Shown in pieces: positions 35,130-42,563 of a stretch of DNA of 64,000 nt. Position 1 is the stretch's first letter; every line of letters begins with the position of its first letter. The stretch comes from Actinomadura macra NBRC 14102. Lineage in GTDB: Bacteria; Actinomycetota; Actinomycetes; Streptosporangiales; Streptosporangiaceae. A model generated the notes under the pieces. That model was given only the letters and a program-made list of their open reading frames with translations, did not search any database and had not been told where the DNA came from. Made by a program: the position numbers and the translations under genes. The stretch is from contig NZ_BCQT01000002.1 of NCBI RefSeq assembly GCF_001552215.1, forward strand, positions 310,001 through 374,000, given 5' to 3'.

Positions 35130-35190
35130 GCCGGCAAGTCTTCCAGCTGGTGCGAACCCGCCTGAGAAGGGGCGGGACCGGCCCAGGAAT

Positions 35191-35233
35191 GACCAGACCC
35201 CGCCGAGTCGTGCGACCCGGCGGGGCTCTGGTC
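35191..35233 (-). terminator. Strong hairpin between the deacetylase-GT gene and tenA
   Basis: GACCAGA plus CCCCGCCG (35191-35205) pair with CGGCGGGG and TCTGGTC (35218-35233), 15 pairs with one bulged base. On the minus strand it follows the deacetylase-glycosyltransferase gene at a distance of about 160 bases and precedes tenA. It probably ends transcription. The rest of the 265-base gap shows nothing else. Confidence 0.45.
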
Positions 35234-35394
35234 GTGCACCGGTGTGTGGGGTCGCCTCTCGGCGAAAGGCACAACACGGCTCCAGCCGAACGGTATTCCG
35301 TGAAGGCAAAAGGTGAGGCCCGGGGACACCAGGCACACCGGCTGTCTTGTGTAACCCACGGCCTTCCGGGATTGTTCCCGGCCGTCCGGACGCG

Positions 35395-37680
35395 CTACCG
35401 CGCCGCTGGGATCTCCGGGACATCGGTGAAGGTCCCCGTCCGGCGGATCGTGTGCCAGCGGAGCCCGGCGCCGAGCACGGCGGTGGCCACCGACTGGACG
35501 ACGACCAGGTACAGCAACTGCCGGTAGACGATCTGCTGGAGCGGCAGCGCCCACAGCGGACGGAGCCGCTCCCCGTCCAGCCAGAGCGCGTAGGCCCCGG
35601 CGGTGGCCTGCACCGCCGCGAACGCCGACCACATCAGGAGGGGCCCGACCGGGTCGAGCAGCGCCAGGCCGTACAGCGCGAACAGGTCGATGGCCGGGGC
35701 GAGCAGCGGCGTCAGCACCTGGAACACCAGCAGGTAGGGGAGACAGCGGCGGCCGAACCGGCCAGAACCACCGCGCTCGACGACCGCACGGCGGTGCTTC
35801 CACATCGCCTGCATGGTGCCGTAGCACCAGCGGTACCGCTGCCGCCACAGTTGCCGCAGCGAGGACGGTGCTTCCGTCCAGGCCAGGGCCTTCTCCTCGT
35901 AGACGACACGGAGGCCGGTCCGGCAGATCGCCATGGTGAGGTCGGTGTCCTCGGCGAGGGTATCGCCGGGGACGCCGCCCACCCGCGCGAGCGCCGAGCG
36001 GCGGAACGCGCCGACCGCGCCGGGCACGGTCGGCATGCACCGCAGCACGTCGAACATCCGCCGGTCGAGGTTGAAGCCGATCACGTACTCGATGTGCTGC
36101 CAGCGGCCGAGGAGCCCGCCGCGGTTGGCGACCTTGGTGTTGCCGCTGACCGCGCCGACCCTCGGGTCGGCCATCGCCGCGACGAGATGCCCGAGGGTGT
36201 CACGCTGGAAGACGGTGTCACCGTCGACCAGGACGAGGATCTCCGCGCGCGCCTCCGCGACACCCGCGTTAAGCGCGCCGGGCTTGCCACCGTTCGGCTT
36301 GCGGAGCAGCCGGACCCGCGACAGCGACAGCGCCTCGACGATCTCGGCCGTACGGTCGGTCGAGCCGTCGTCCACCACGATCACCTCGACGGCCCCCGGA
36401 TAGTCGGTGTCGACCAGTGACCGGATCGTCGCCGCGATCCCGGCCTCCTCGTTGTAGGCCGGGACGACCACCGACACCGGCGGGAACGGATCAGGCGGCA
36501 ATTCCTCATACCCGGGTACGCCGGGCAGGACGGGCGCGCCGCAGACCCGCCCCGGATGCCCGCGCACCCGCCGCACGTGGACATGCGCGAAGATCAGCAG
36601 GACCGCGAGCCGTACCGCGTAAAGGACGCCGGCCAGTGCGAACAGTACGCCGAGCGCCCCGTCCAGCGCCGCCGCGGCCCGCTGCGCCGTCACCAGCGCC
36701 CAGCCGACGGCCCTCTCCCGCACCGGCGCCGTGACCTGCGCCGAGGGCATCCCCAGCGCCCGGGTCAGCGTGGTGAACCGGTAGCCCATCGGCCGGAGCT
36801 GGTCGATGATCTGCGCGACGGCCGCGACGGTCTGGGCCCGGTCGCCGCCCGAGTCGTGCAGCATCACGACCGCGCCCTCGCCGCGCCGGCCCGCCGCCAG
36901 CGCCGACTGGACGATCTTCGCCGTGCCCGGCCTGGCCCAGTCCTCGGTGTCGCGGTCGGTGAGCACGACGACATACCCGTCCTCGCCCGCCCGTCTCGCG
37001 GCGCGCCACTCCGCCTCGGTGAGGCCGTCCGGGCGGGACGAGTACGGCATCCGCATCAATCGCGTGTGCACGCCGGTGGCGCCCGCCAGCGCCCGCTGCG
37101 TGAGGTCGAGCTCCAGGCGGTTGCGCCAGGCCGGGGCCGCCGCCATGTCGGCGTGCGTGTAGGTGTGCGAGCCGATCTCGTGTCCCTCGCGCAGGATTCG
37201 GCGGGCCAGCGCGGGGTGCTCGGCGACATGGGCGCCGATCGTGAAGAACGTGGCGTGCGCGTCCCGGCGGCGCAGCGCGTCCAGCAGCCGGGGTGTCCAT
37301 TCGGGATCGGGGCCGTCGTCGAAGGTGAGCGCGATCGTCCTGGCCGGCATCCGGAGGCCGTGGGGCGTGCCGTCCGCCATGCTGATCACCGGTCCGCCGC
37401 CGGTGACGGCGGACGGGGCGGGCACCGGATCGGCCGGTTCCTCGTGCGGCGCCTCCCCCACCGCGCCGCGGGCGAACCCGTCCATTACGAGGAGAACGGC
37501 AAGCGCCAAGGCGCCGAGGAGGAGCAGCACCCAGTGCCCCCTGGGCTCGCGGGGGCGCACGGGCTCGCCGGACCACACGGGCTCGCCGGACCACACGGGC
37601 TTGTCGGGTCGCATGGGCTCGTCTGGTCGCATGGGCTCGTCTGGTCGCACTGTCAGCGCGACTTCTTCTTGCGACCCCAC
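35395..37680 (-). CDS. Bifunctional polysaccharide deacetylase - GT2 glycosyltransferase membrane protein
   Basis: The 761-residue protein has a short repetitive N-terminus, a membrane helix (about residues 50-68), a NodB deacetylase domain (TIALTFDDGPDPEW with the catalytic Asp, SHTYTHAD with the zinc His residues, RMPYSSRPDG), a membrane segment, a processive GT2 domain (VVVPAYNEE, VVDDGSTD, LVDGDTVF, AEDTDL, QRYRW) and four or five further helices. NodB plus a HasA/NodC-like synthase in one chain suggests it makes and deacetylates a beta-linked N-acetylglucosamine polymer during export. The product is an inference. It is followed by a small membrane-linked gene upstream, with overlap. Confidence 0.9.
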   Translation of the reverse strand: MGSQEEVALTVRPDEPMRPDEPMRPDKPVWSGEPVWSGEPVRPREPRGHWVLLLLGALALAVLLVMDGFARGAVGEAPHEEPADPVPAPSAVTGGGPVISMADGTPHGLRMPARTIALTFDDGPDPEWTPRLLDALRRRDAHATFFTIGAHVAEHPALARRILREGHEIGSHTYTHADMAAAPAWRNRLELDLTQRALAGATGVHTRLMRMPYSSRPDGLTEAEWRAARRAGEDGYVVVLTDRDTEDWARPGTAKIVQSALAAGRRGEGAVVMLHDSGGDRAQTVAAVAQIIDQLRPMGYRFTTLTRALGMPSAQVTAPVRERAVGWALVTAQRAAAALDGALGVLFALAGVLYAVRLAVLLIFAHVHVRRVRGHPGRVCGAPVLPGVPGYEELPPDPFPPVSVVVPAYNEEAGIAATIRSLVDTDYPGAVEVIVVDDGSTDRTAEIVEALSLSRVRLLRKPNGGKPGALNAGVAEARAEILVLVDGDTVFQRDTLGHLVAAMADPRVGAVSGNTKVANRGGLLGRWQHIEYVIGFNLDRRMFDVLRCMPTVPGAVGAFRRSALARVGGVPGDTLAEDTDLTMAICRTGLRVVYEEKALAWTEAPSSLRQLWRQRYRWCYGTMQAMWKHRRAVVERGGSGRFGRRCLPYLLVFQVLTPLLAPAIDLFALYGLALLDPVGPLLMWSAFAAVQATAGAYALWLDGERLRPLWALPLQQIVYRQLLYLVVVQSVATAVLGAGLRWHTIRRTGTFTDVPEIPAAR
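37558..37643. repeat. Tandem repeat coding for the N-terminus of the deacetylase-GT protein
   Basis: An 18-base unit, CACGGGCTCGCCGGACCA in one version and CATGGGCTCGTCTGGTCG in the other, is repeated about five times. On the coding strand it gives RPDEPM, RPDEPM, RPDKPV, WSGEPV, WSGEPV. The repeat keeps frame and lies before the first membrane helix, so its copy number could change without loss of function. Confidence 0.8.
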
Positions 37681-38162
37681 TGGGGTGGGGACGCGTGCGA
37701 GTTGCCGGGCCGGTAGGTGGACGTGTCTCCGGTCGGTGTCGCGGCCGGCGGCCGAGGCGTCCCCGGGCTCCCGGACGGCGCTGCACCCGAGCCCCCCGTA
37801 CCGGCCTGTGAGGGGCCCGTCATCGGCGTTCCAGCGCCTCCCCCTGGCCCGCGCACCCCGGGCGTTCCGTCCCGGCGTCGCGCGCTTTCAGGCGTCGTGC
37901 CCGGTCCGGTGCGCTCGGTGCCGTCCACGCGGCGGTGGTCGGGTGGGCCGGTCCACGTTGTGAGCGGCACGTCCGCGCCCGTCGCCACGCTGACGCCGAG
38001 CGCCCCGAGGTAGCAGACGAGCAACGCCCCGGCGGCCGAACCGAGCCGCCGCCCGAGCCGCCGGCGCCGTCCGCTCGGATCAGCGAACACCGCGGGCGCG
38101 GCGGGCGGCTCGTCCAGGAGTGGACGTCGTGCCGTGGCATCCCTGATCATTTTGGCCGTCAC
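37653..38162 (-). CDS. Hypothetical single-pass membrane protein with low-complexity tail
   Basis: The 169-residue protein has a basic stretch (GRRRRLGRRLG), one membrane helix (about residues 40-62) and a long Gly/Pro/Ser/Thr-rich tail that ends in GRKKKSR. The 3' end overlaps the start of the deacetylase-glycosyltransferase gene by 28 bases, so the two are coupled. It could be an anchor or partner of that synthase. The start may also be the ATG at 38150, four codons later. I do not recognise a family. Confidence 0.6.
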   Translation of the reverse strand: MTAKMIRDATARRPLLDEPPAAPAVFADPSGRRRRLGRRLGSAAGALLVCYLGALGVSVATGADVPLTTWTGPPDHRRVDGTERTGPGTTPESARRRDGTPGVRGPGGGAGTPMTGPSQAGTGGSGAAPSGSPGTPRPPAATPTGDTSTYRPGNSHASPPQWGRKKKSR

Positions 38163-38266
38163 TTCGGAGGTAGGGGAACGGTCGGCGCGCGAATGCGCCA
38201 GGGGCGTTCACCGCTTCAGCGTCACGCCCGCCTTTCGTGTCACATCGCCCACGAAATCCCTGCACA

Positions 38267-38965
38267 ATGGCCCGGGTGACGAAAGCGGAGGTACGGGCGG
38301 AAGATGTGGTGAAGGAGGACGAACTCAGCCGGGCACTACGCGCGGCGCAGAACGGCGACGAGGCGTCCTTCCGCCTCCTCTACCGCGACGTGCAGCCGCG
38401 GCTGATCCGGTTCGCCGGCGCGATGGTCGGCGGGGACGCCGAGGACGTCACGTCCGAGGCATGGCTACAGATCTCCCGTGACCTGCACGCCTTCCGCGGC
38501 GACCTGGACGGCTTTCGCGGCTGGACCGCGACGATCACCCGGCACCGGGCGCTGGACCACCTGCGCCGCAGGTCCCGCCGTCCCGCCTCCGATCTGCCCG
38601 TCGAGGAGCTGGTCACGATGGCGGCGGAGGGCGACACCGAGTCGCTCGCCCTGGACGGCCTCGCCACCGGCGACGCCCTGCGCCTCATCTGCGACCTTCC
38701 GCGCGACCAGGCCGAAGCGGTGCTGCTGCGCGTGGTGATGGGCCTGGACGCCAAGTCGGCGGGCAAGGTGCTCGGCAAACGCGCGGGCGCCGTGCGCACC
38801 GCCGCCTACCGTGGCCTCCGCCGCCTTGCGGAGCGGCTCGCGCCCCCCTCGCCGGAGGCGCCCGCCGACACGGTTCCACCGGAGACCGCGGATCCGCCGC
38901 CCGGCGCCCTGCCCGCACAACGAGGTGACAGAAGTGGCGGACCCGGCGCTGAAGGGGTGAGATGA
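38267..38965 (+). CDS. ECF RNA polymerase sigma factor
   Basis: The 232-residue protein has region 2 in SFRLLYRDVQPRLIRFAGAMVGGDAEDVTSEAWLQI and FRGWTATITRHRALDHLRR, and region 4 in LPRDQAEAVLLRVVMGLDAKSAGKVLGKRAGAVRTAAYRGLRRLAERL. It directs polymerase to its own promoter class, which is unknown. An extra C-terminal tail of about 35 Pro-rich residues follows region 4. The ATG at 38267 is chosen; a GTG three codons later is possible. Its stop overlaps the start of the next gene (ATGA), the usual layout for a sigma/anti-sigma pair. Confidence 0.9.
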   Translation: MARVTKAEVRAEDVVKEDELSRALRAAQNGDEASFRLLYRDVQPRLIRFAGAMVGGDAEDVTSEAWLQISRDLHAFRGDLDGFRGWTATITRHRALDHLRRRSRRPASDLPVEELVTMAAEGDTESLALDGLATGDALRLICDLPRDQAEAVLLRVVMGLDAKSAGKVLGKRAGAVRTAAYRGLRRLAERLAPPSPEAPADTVPPETADPPPGALPAQRGDRSGGPGAEGVR

Positions 38966-39825
38966 ACGACCAGCACAGGGCCGGAGGGCTTGACCCGCGC
39001 ACCGCCGAGCAACTGCTCGACACCGCAGCGCAGGCAGCCGCCGACCGCTCCGCGCCCGGCACCACCCCAGAGAATTGCGCCGCGCAACGCCGCGCCGCGC
39101 ACGAGAGCGCCACGGACGACCTCTCGGTGATCGGTCATGCCCCCCACGACCCCGCTGCCGACGACCTCTCCGGCGGTTCGGCGGCGGACGAGTTCGCCCG
39201 TCTCCGGGAGGTGCTGGCCGCCGCGGCGGCGCCCGCGCGCCCGGAGGAACTGACGGGCGAGGACGCCGCCGTCGCGGCGTTCCTCGCCGCCCGCCCGGCC
39301 CGGCCCGTCCAAGCGGCCGGTGCGCTCGGGTCGTCCCGCCGCGCGAGGTCGCACGTTCGCCGGCTGGCCGCACTGCCCCGGGTGATGGTGGTCAAGATCC
39401 TCGTCGGCGTCGCCATCCTGGTCGCGTCCGGCGGGGTCGCCGTCGCGGCGGGCACCGGACACCTTCCCGGCCAGGATCCGACGCCGGCACCGACACACCG
39501 CTCGCCGAAGATCGGTGGGAACGGCGGCACGTCGCCGGTGCCGGGCCCGTCGATCGTGCCGGGCCCGCTGAGGCCGCCCTCGCCCACCCGGACACCGAAA
39601 GCCAAGGCCAAGAAGAAGGGTGACAAGAGGAGCGGGCACGAGAAGAAGCCGAGGAAGCCCAGAAAGCCGGAGGAACCAAAGAAACCTAGGGAACCAACGA
39701 AACCGGAAAAGCCCGTGAGACCGCCTCCCGGCTACGGCAGCGAGCCGGGCGAGGACGAACCGCCGAACTACGGCGGCCCCCCGGTCGACAAGATCACGCC
39801 AGTGCCGAGCATGGGCCGAGATTAG
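38962..39825 (+). CDS. Putative membrane anti-sigma factor
   Basis: The 287-residue protein has an acidic helical N-terminal half (about residues 1-125), one membrane helix (VVKILVGVAILVASGGVAVAAG, about residues 143-164) and an external tail. The tail contains a Lys/Pro-rich stretch with repeats of KPRKPRKPEEPKKP type. Overlap with the sigma gene supports an anti-sigma role, although I do not see the zinc motif HxxxCxxC. The basic tail could bind anionic wall polymers and act as sensor, which is an inference. Confidence 0.65.
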   Translation: MNDQHRAGGLDPRTAEQLLDTAAQAAADRSAPGTTPENCAAQRRAAHESATDDLSVIGHAPHDPAADDLSGGSAADEFARLREVLAAAAAPARPEELTGEDAAVAAFLAARPARPVQAAGALGSSRRARSHVRRLAALPRVMVVKILVGVAILVASGGVAVAAGTGHLPGQDPTPAPTHRSPKIGGNGGTSPVPGPSIVPGPLRPPSPTRTPKAKAKKKGDKRSGHEKKPRKPRKPEEPKKPREPTKPEKPVRPPPGYGSEPGEDEPPNYGGPPVDKITPVPSMGRD

Positions 39826-40117
39826 TCCCGCCCTCCCCGGTGGAAAGCCAGGCCGGCAGCGCCCCCGGCCCCGGCCGCACGGCTCACCACCTTCTCGCTC
39901 GCTGGCGCTCGCTCCGCGTGCGTGCCCGTATTCATCGCCTGCATCGCTCCACTCCCGCCCCGAAGTAGGCAGGAGTGGCAATCCACTGGTTTACCTGGAG
40001 TTCCTCCGGTGGGCGTACGCGGGACGCCTCGCGATCATGTCGTGATGGGCGTACCGTGCCGGGCAAGGTGAGCAACGTTCAGCATTGAACACCGGACGAT
40101 ATCGCGGTAAATTTTCG
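39826..40117. other. Gene-free region upstream of the LPMO gene
   Basis: No coding frame is convincing. It holds a segment rich in CTCGCT repeats (39889-39925), similar in style to the tail of the repeats at 21 kb, and a hairpin CCACTCCCGCC / GGCAGGAGTGG (about 39947-39976, one mismatch). The latter could end transcription of the anti-sigma gene. Confidence 0.35.
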
Positions 40118-40140
40118 CTAATAGGAAACTTTCCTATTAG
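40118..40140. promoter_or_regulatory. Palindromic operator upstream of the LPMO gene
   Basis: CTAATAGGAAA and TTTCCTATTAG are perfect 11-base arms around a single C. The site is AT-rich in a GC-rich genome and lies 129 bases upstream of the LPMO start. It is probably the binding site of a dimeric repressor that controls polysaccharide use; which regulator is not known from this window. Confidence 0.7.
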
Positions 40141-40268
40141 ATTCTGCCTGGTCACAGACGGAGATGGTCATGGCGGCACGCGACCCGCCCACCCCATCCG
40201 GAGCACACGGACGACCCCCCGCAGTGGCCGCTCGCGCGGCCATAGACCATGAGATTCGGAGCTCCCCC

Positions 40269-40778
40269 ATGAAGAAAAGGCTCATCGCCGCAGCCTCAGG
40301 CGTGGCCCTCACCCCCGCCCTCGTCGTCGTCCTCGCCGGCACGGCCAGCGCGCACGGCTACGTCAACGCCCCGCCCAGCCGCCAGGCGCAGTGCGCCAAG
40401 GGCACGGTCCAGTGCGGCGGCGTCAAATACGAACCGCAGAGCGTCGAGGGCCCCAAGGGCCAGCGCACCTGCAACGGCGGTAACTCCGCGTTCGCCGAGC
40501 TCAACGATGACAGCAAGGGCTGGACCGCAACGCCGGTCGGCACTTCGGCGACCTTCACCTGGACCTTCACCGCCCGCCATCGCACCACCAACTGGGAGTA
40601 CTACATCGGCGGCACGCGCATCGCCAATGTCAGTGGCAACAACGCCCAGCCCCCCGCCACCGTCTCCCACACCGTCAACCTCGCAGGCCACACCGGTCGT
40701 CAGAAGATTCTGGCGATCTGGAACGTCGCCGACACGTCGAACGCCTTCTACGCCTGCGTGGACGTTCAGGTCGGCTAG
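40269..40778 (+). CDS. AA10 lytic polysaccharide monooxygenase
   Basis: The 169-residue precursor has a signal peptide ending in TASA; the mature protein starts HGYVNAPPSR, so its N-terminal His is the first ligand of the copper histidine brace. Typical AA10 segments follow: GPKGQRTCNGGN, FTWTFTARHRTTNWEYYI (second His, in ARHRT) and a final IWNVADTSNAFYACVDVQV. These enzymes cut chitin or cellulose oxidatively outside the cell. There is no carbohydrate-binding module. The ATG at 40269 has weak ribosome-binding sequence. Confidence 0.93.
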   Translation: MKKRLIAAASGVALTPALVVVLAGTASAHGYVNAPPSRQAQCAKGTVQCGGVKYEPQSVEGPKGQRTCNGGNSAFAELNDDSKGWTATPVGTSATFTWTFTARHRTTNWEYYIGGTRIANVSGNNAQPPATVSHTVNLAGHTGRQKILAIWNVADTSNAFYACVDVQVG

Positions 40779-40803
40779 GGCCCAGCGCTCAGACGACACG
40801 GTT

Positions 40804-40850
40804 CGGGGGCGGCGCCCGTCACGGTTACCCGTGGCCGGGCGCCGCCCCCG
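40804..40850 (+). terminator. Terminator after the LPMO gene
   Basis: CGGGGGCGGCGCCCG at 40804-40818 pairs perfectly over 15 bases with CGGGCGCCGCCCCCG at 40836-40850, with a further CACGG/CCGTG pairing inside the loop. It lies 25 bases after the stop codon. The following gap to 41124 shows no other clear feature. Confidence 0.7.
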
Positions 40851-41124
40851 CCCCCCTTTGCAGTGGCGAACGACGAGGCGATCGCCTTCTCGGACGCCCT
40901 GGTGCGATCGGAAACACCGCGACGCCGGTGACGGTTCCCCGGCATGCGGCCGAAAGGCGTCCCGGTGCCGGATCGTCGGCCACCGCCGCGATCCTCGCCT
41001 CGGTCCCGTGGCCGCCTCCACGGGACGGAGGCATGAACCCGCTATACGGCGCCGTATCCATCGTGGTCACCGCGAGCGGCGCCGCCGGCCTCCGGCCGCG
41101 ACCTGCGACAGGGAATGGAGAAAC

Positions 41125-41673
41125 ATGGGTGCCGAGATCCGCACGCCTCGCGGCAGATGGATCGAGGAGGGGCTCAGAGCGCTCGCCGTCGGCGGCCCCG
41201 ACGCCGTCCGTATTGAGGCGTTGGCGAAGTCGCTCGGGGTCACCAAGGGTGGCTTCTACGGATACTTCGCCGACCGGAACGCCCTGCTGGAGGAGATGCT
41301 CGACGCCTGGGAGCAGCAGAGCGTCCACGACCTGCTCGCCCGCGTCGAGCGCGGGGGCTCTGACGCCCCGGCCAGGATGCGCAGGGCCGGCATGCTGGCC
41401 TCCAGCGACCGGCTGCTGGCGATCGACCTCGCGATCCGCGACTGGGCCCGCCGCGACCAGGTCGTCGCGGACCGGCTGCGGCGCGTCGACAACCAGCGGA
41501 TGGAGTACATGCGCGCGCTCTTCCGCGACCTCTGTTCCGACGAGGACGAGGTCGAGGCGCGCTGCATGCTCGCCTTCGCGCTGTTGATCGGCAATCACTT
41601 CCTGGCGGCCGACCACGGCGCGCGGACACGCGAGGAGGTGTACGAACACGCGGCAAGGCTGATCAGGGTCTGA
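41125..41673 (+). CDS. TetR-family transcriptional regulator
   Basis: The 182-residue protein has the TetR DNA-binding domain: WIEEGLRALAVGGPDAVRIEALAKSLGVTKGGFYGYFADRNALLEEML. The C-terminal part is the ligand and dimer domain and has no recognisable ligand type. The ATG at 41125 follows GGAG by five bases. It lies between the LPMO gene and a remnant region; target genes are not clear. It might control the FMN reductase/MFS operon downstream. Confidence 0.88.
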   Translation: MGAEIRTPRGRWIEEGLRALAVGGPDAVRIEALAKSLGVTKGGFYGYFADRNALLEEMLDAWEQQSVHDLLARVERGGSDAPARMRRAGMLASSDRLLAIDLAIRDWARRDQVVADRLRRVDNQRMEYMRALFRDLCSDEDEVEARCMLAFALLIGNHFLAADHGARTREEVYEHAARLIRV

Positions 41674-41706
41674 GGGAGAAACCAGGCTCAGGTCAGGTGG
41701 TAGCGC

Positions 41707-41865
41707 TCACCGCGCGGACTCCCGCGCCGCAGAAGGCTCCCGCGCAGCCGGTGGGATCTCATCGAGGATCCGCCTGGTCAACCGATGGCGCACGCTGCCG
41801 GTGGCGTCGCCCCGTTCCAGCGCGGTGAGCGCGTACTCCAGAAACCTTCTCGTGATGACTTGACC
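41707..41865 (-). pseudogene. Possible C-terminal gene remnant
   Basis: On the minus strand a frame reads ITRRFLEYALTALERGD followed by TGSVRHRLTRRILDEIP and ends at a TGA at 41709-41707. It has coding-like composition but no start codon; an in-frame stop lies just upstream in the AT-richer promoter region. It looks like the last 50 codons of a lost gene. I cannot name the family. Confidence 0.3.
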
Positions 41866-41890
41866 TCAAGTAATGATGAGGTTTCAGAGT
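41860..41890 (+). promoter_or_regulatory. MerR-type promoter candidate
   Basis: TTGACC (41860-41865) and CAGAGT (41885-41890) are separated by 19 bases, longer than normal. ACCTCA (41863-41868) and TGAGGT (41877-41882) form an inverted repeat with an eight-base centre between them. That is the usual layout of MerR-family operators, where the regulator twists an over-long spacer. It lies about 100 bases upstream of the FMN reductase gene. Confidence 0.5.
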
Positions 41891-41990
41891 GTCCCGTAGG
41901 CCGGTCATCCGACCCAGGCGAGTGACAGAGCTTCCGGGCCGGTCGGTCTTCGTAACTTCGGTCCCGTTGGGACGACCTGAGGAGAGGGAC

Positions 41991-42563
41991 ATGACCGAGA
42001 ATCCGCTGCGCATCGCGATCATCATCGGCAGTACACGGGCAGGACGGTTCGGGCCGACGGTGGGATCCTGGTTCGCCGACGAGGCCGCACGGCGCGAGGA
42101 CATGGTCGTGGACATCGTGGACGTGGCGGACGCGCTGCCGCCCTCCGCGTTCGGCACGGCCGTGTCCGACGGGTTCGCGGACGTGACCGCGTCCCTCCAG
42201 GCGGCGGACGCCTACGTGGTGGTCACCTGCGAGTACAACCACAGCTTCCCCGGGACCCTGAAGAACCTGATCGACACGCATTTCTCCGAGTGGCGCGCCA
42301 AGCCGGTCGGGTTCGTGTCGTACGGCGGGCTGGCCGGGGGGCTGCGGTCCGTCGAGCATCTACGGGGCGTCTTCGCGGAACTGCACGCGGTCACGGTCCG
42401 CGACACGGTGAGCTTCCACGCCCCCTGGAACTGGTTCGGCGAGGACGGCACGCCGCAGGACGCGGAGGGCGCGGGCGCCGCCGCCAAGGGGATGCTCGAC
42501 CAGCTCAGCTGGTGGGGCAACGCGCTGCGCGAGGCACGGGCGGTCCGTCCGTACGGGTCATGA
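41991..42563 (+). CDS. NADPH-dependent FMN reductase family protein
   Basis: The 190-residue flavodoxin-like protein begins IAIIIGSTRAGRFGPTVGSWF, which binds the FMN phosphate, and continues with VVVTCEYNHSFPGTLKNLIDT and VSYGGLAGGLRS, the typical pattern of this reductase family. It would reduce FMN, quinones or nitro compounds in the cytosol. The ATG at 41991 follows GGAGAGGG. Its stop overlaps the start of the MFS gene (ATGA), so the two form an operon, probably for detoxification and export. Confidence 0.9.
   Translation: MTENPLRIAIIIGSTRAGRFGPTVGSWFADEAARREDMVVDIVDVADALPPSAFGTAVSDGFADVTASLQAADAYVVVTCEYNHSFPGTLKNLIDTHFSEWRAKPVGFVSYGGLAGGLRSVEHLRGVFAELHAVTVRDTVSFHAPWNWFGEDGTPQDAEGAGAAAKGMLDQLSWWGNALREARAVRPYGS

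Noticed and set aside
35130..35394. TPP riboswitch upstream of tenA
   Set aside because: The CTGAGA and CCGGATAATGCCGG-type blocks are missing on the minus strand; only a terminator-like hairpin is present.
39889..39976. Fourth copy of the 142-bp structured repeat
   Set aside because: The CTCGCT-rich segment, CTGCATCGCT and the nearby hairpin are similar in style, but the order, orientation and loop sequence differ, so it does not align over its length.
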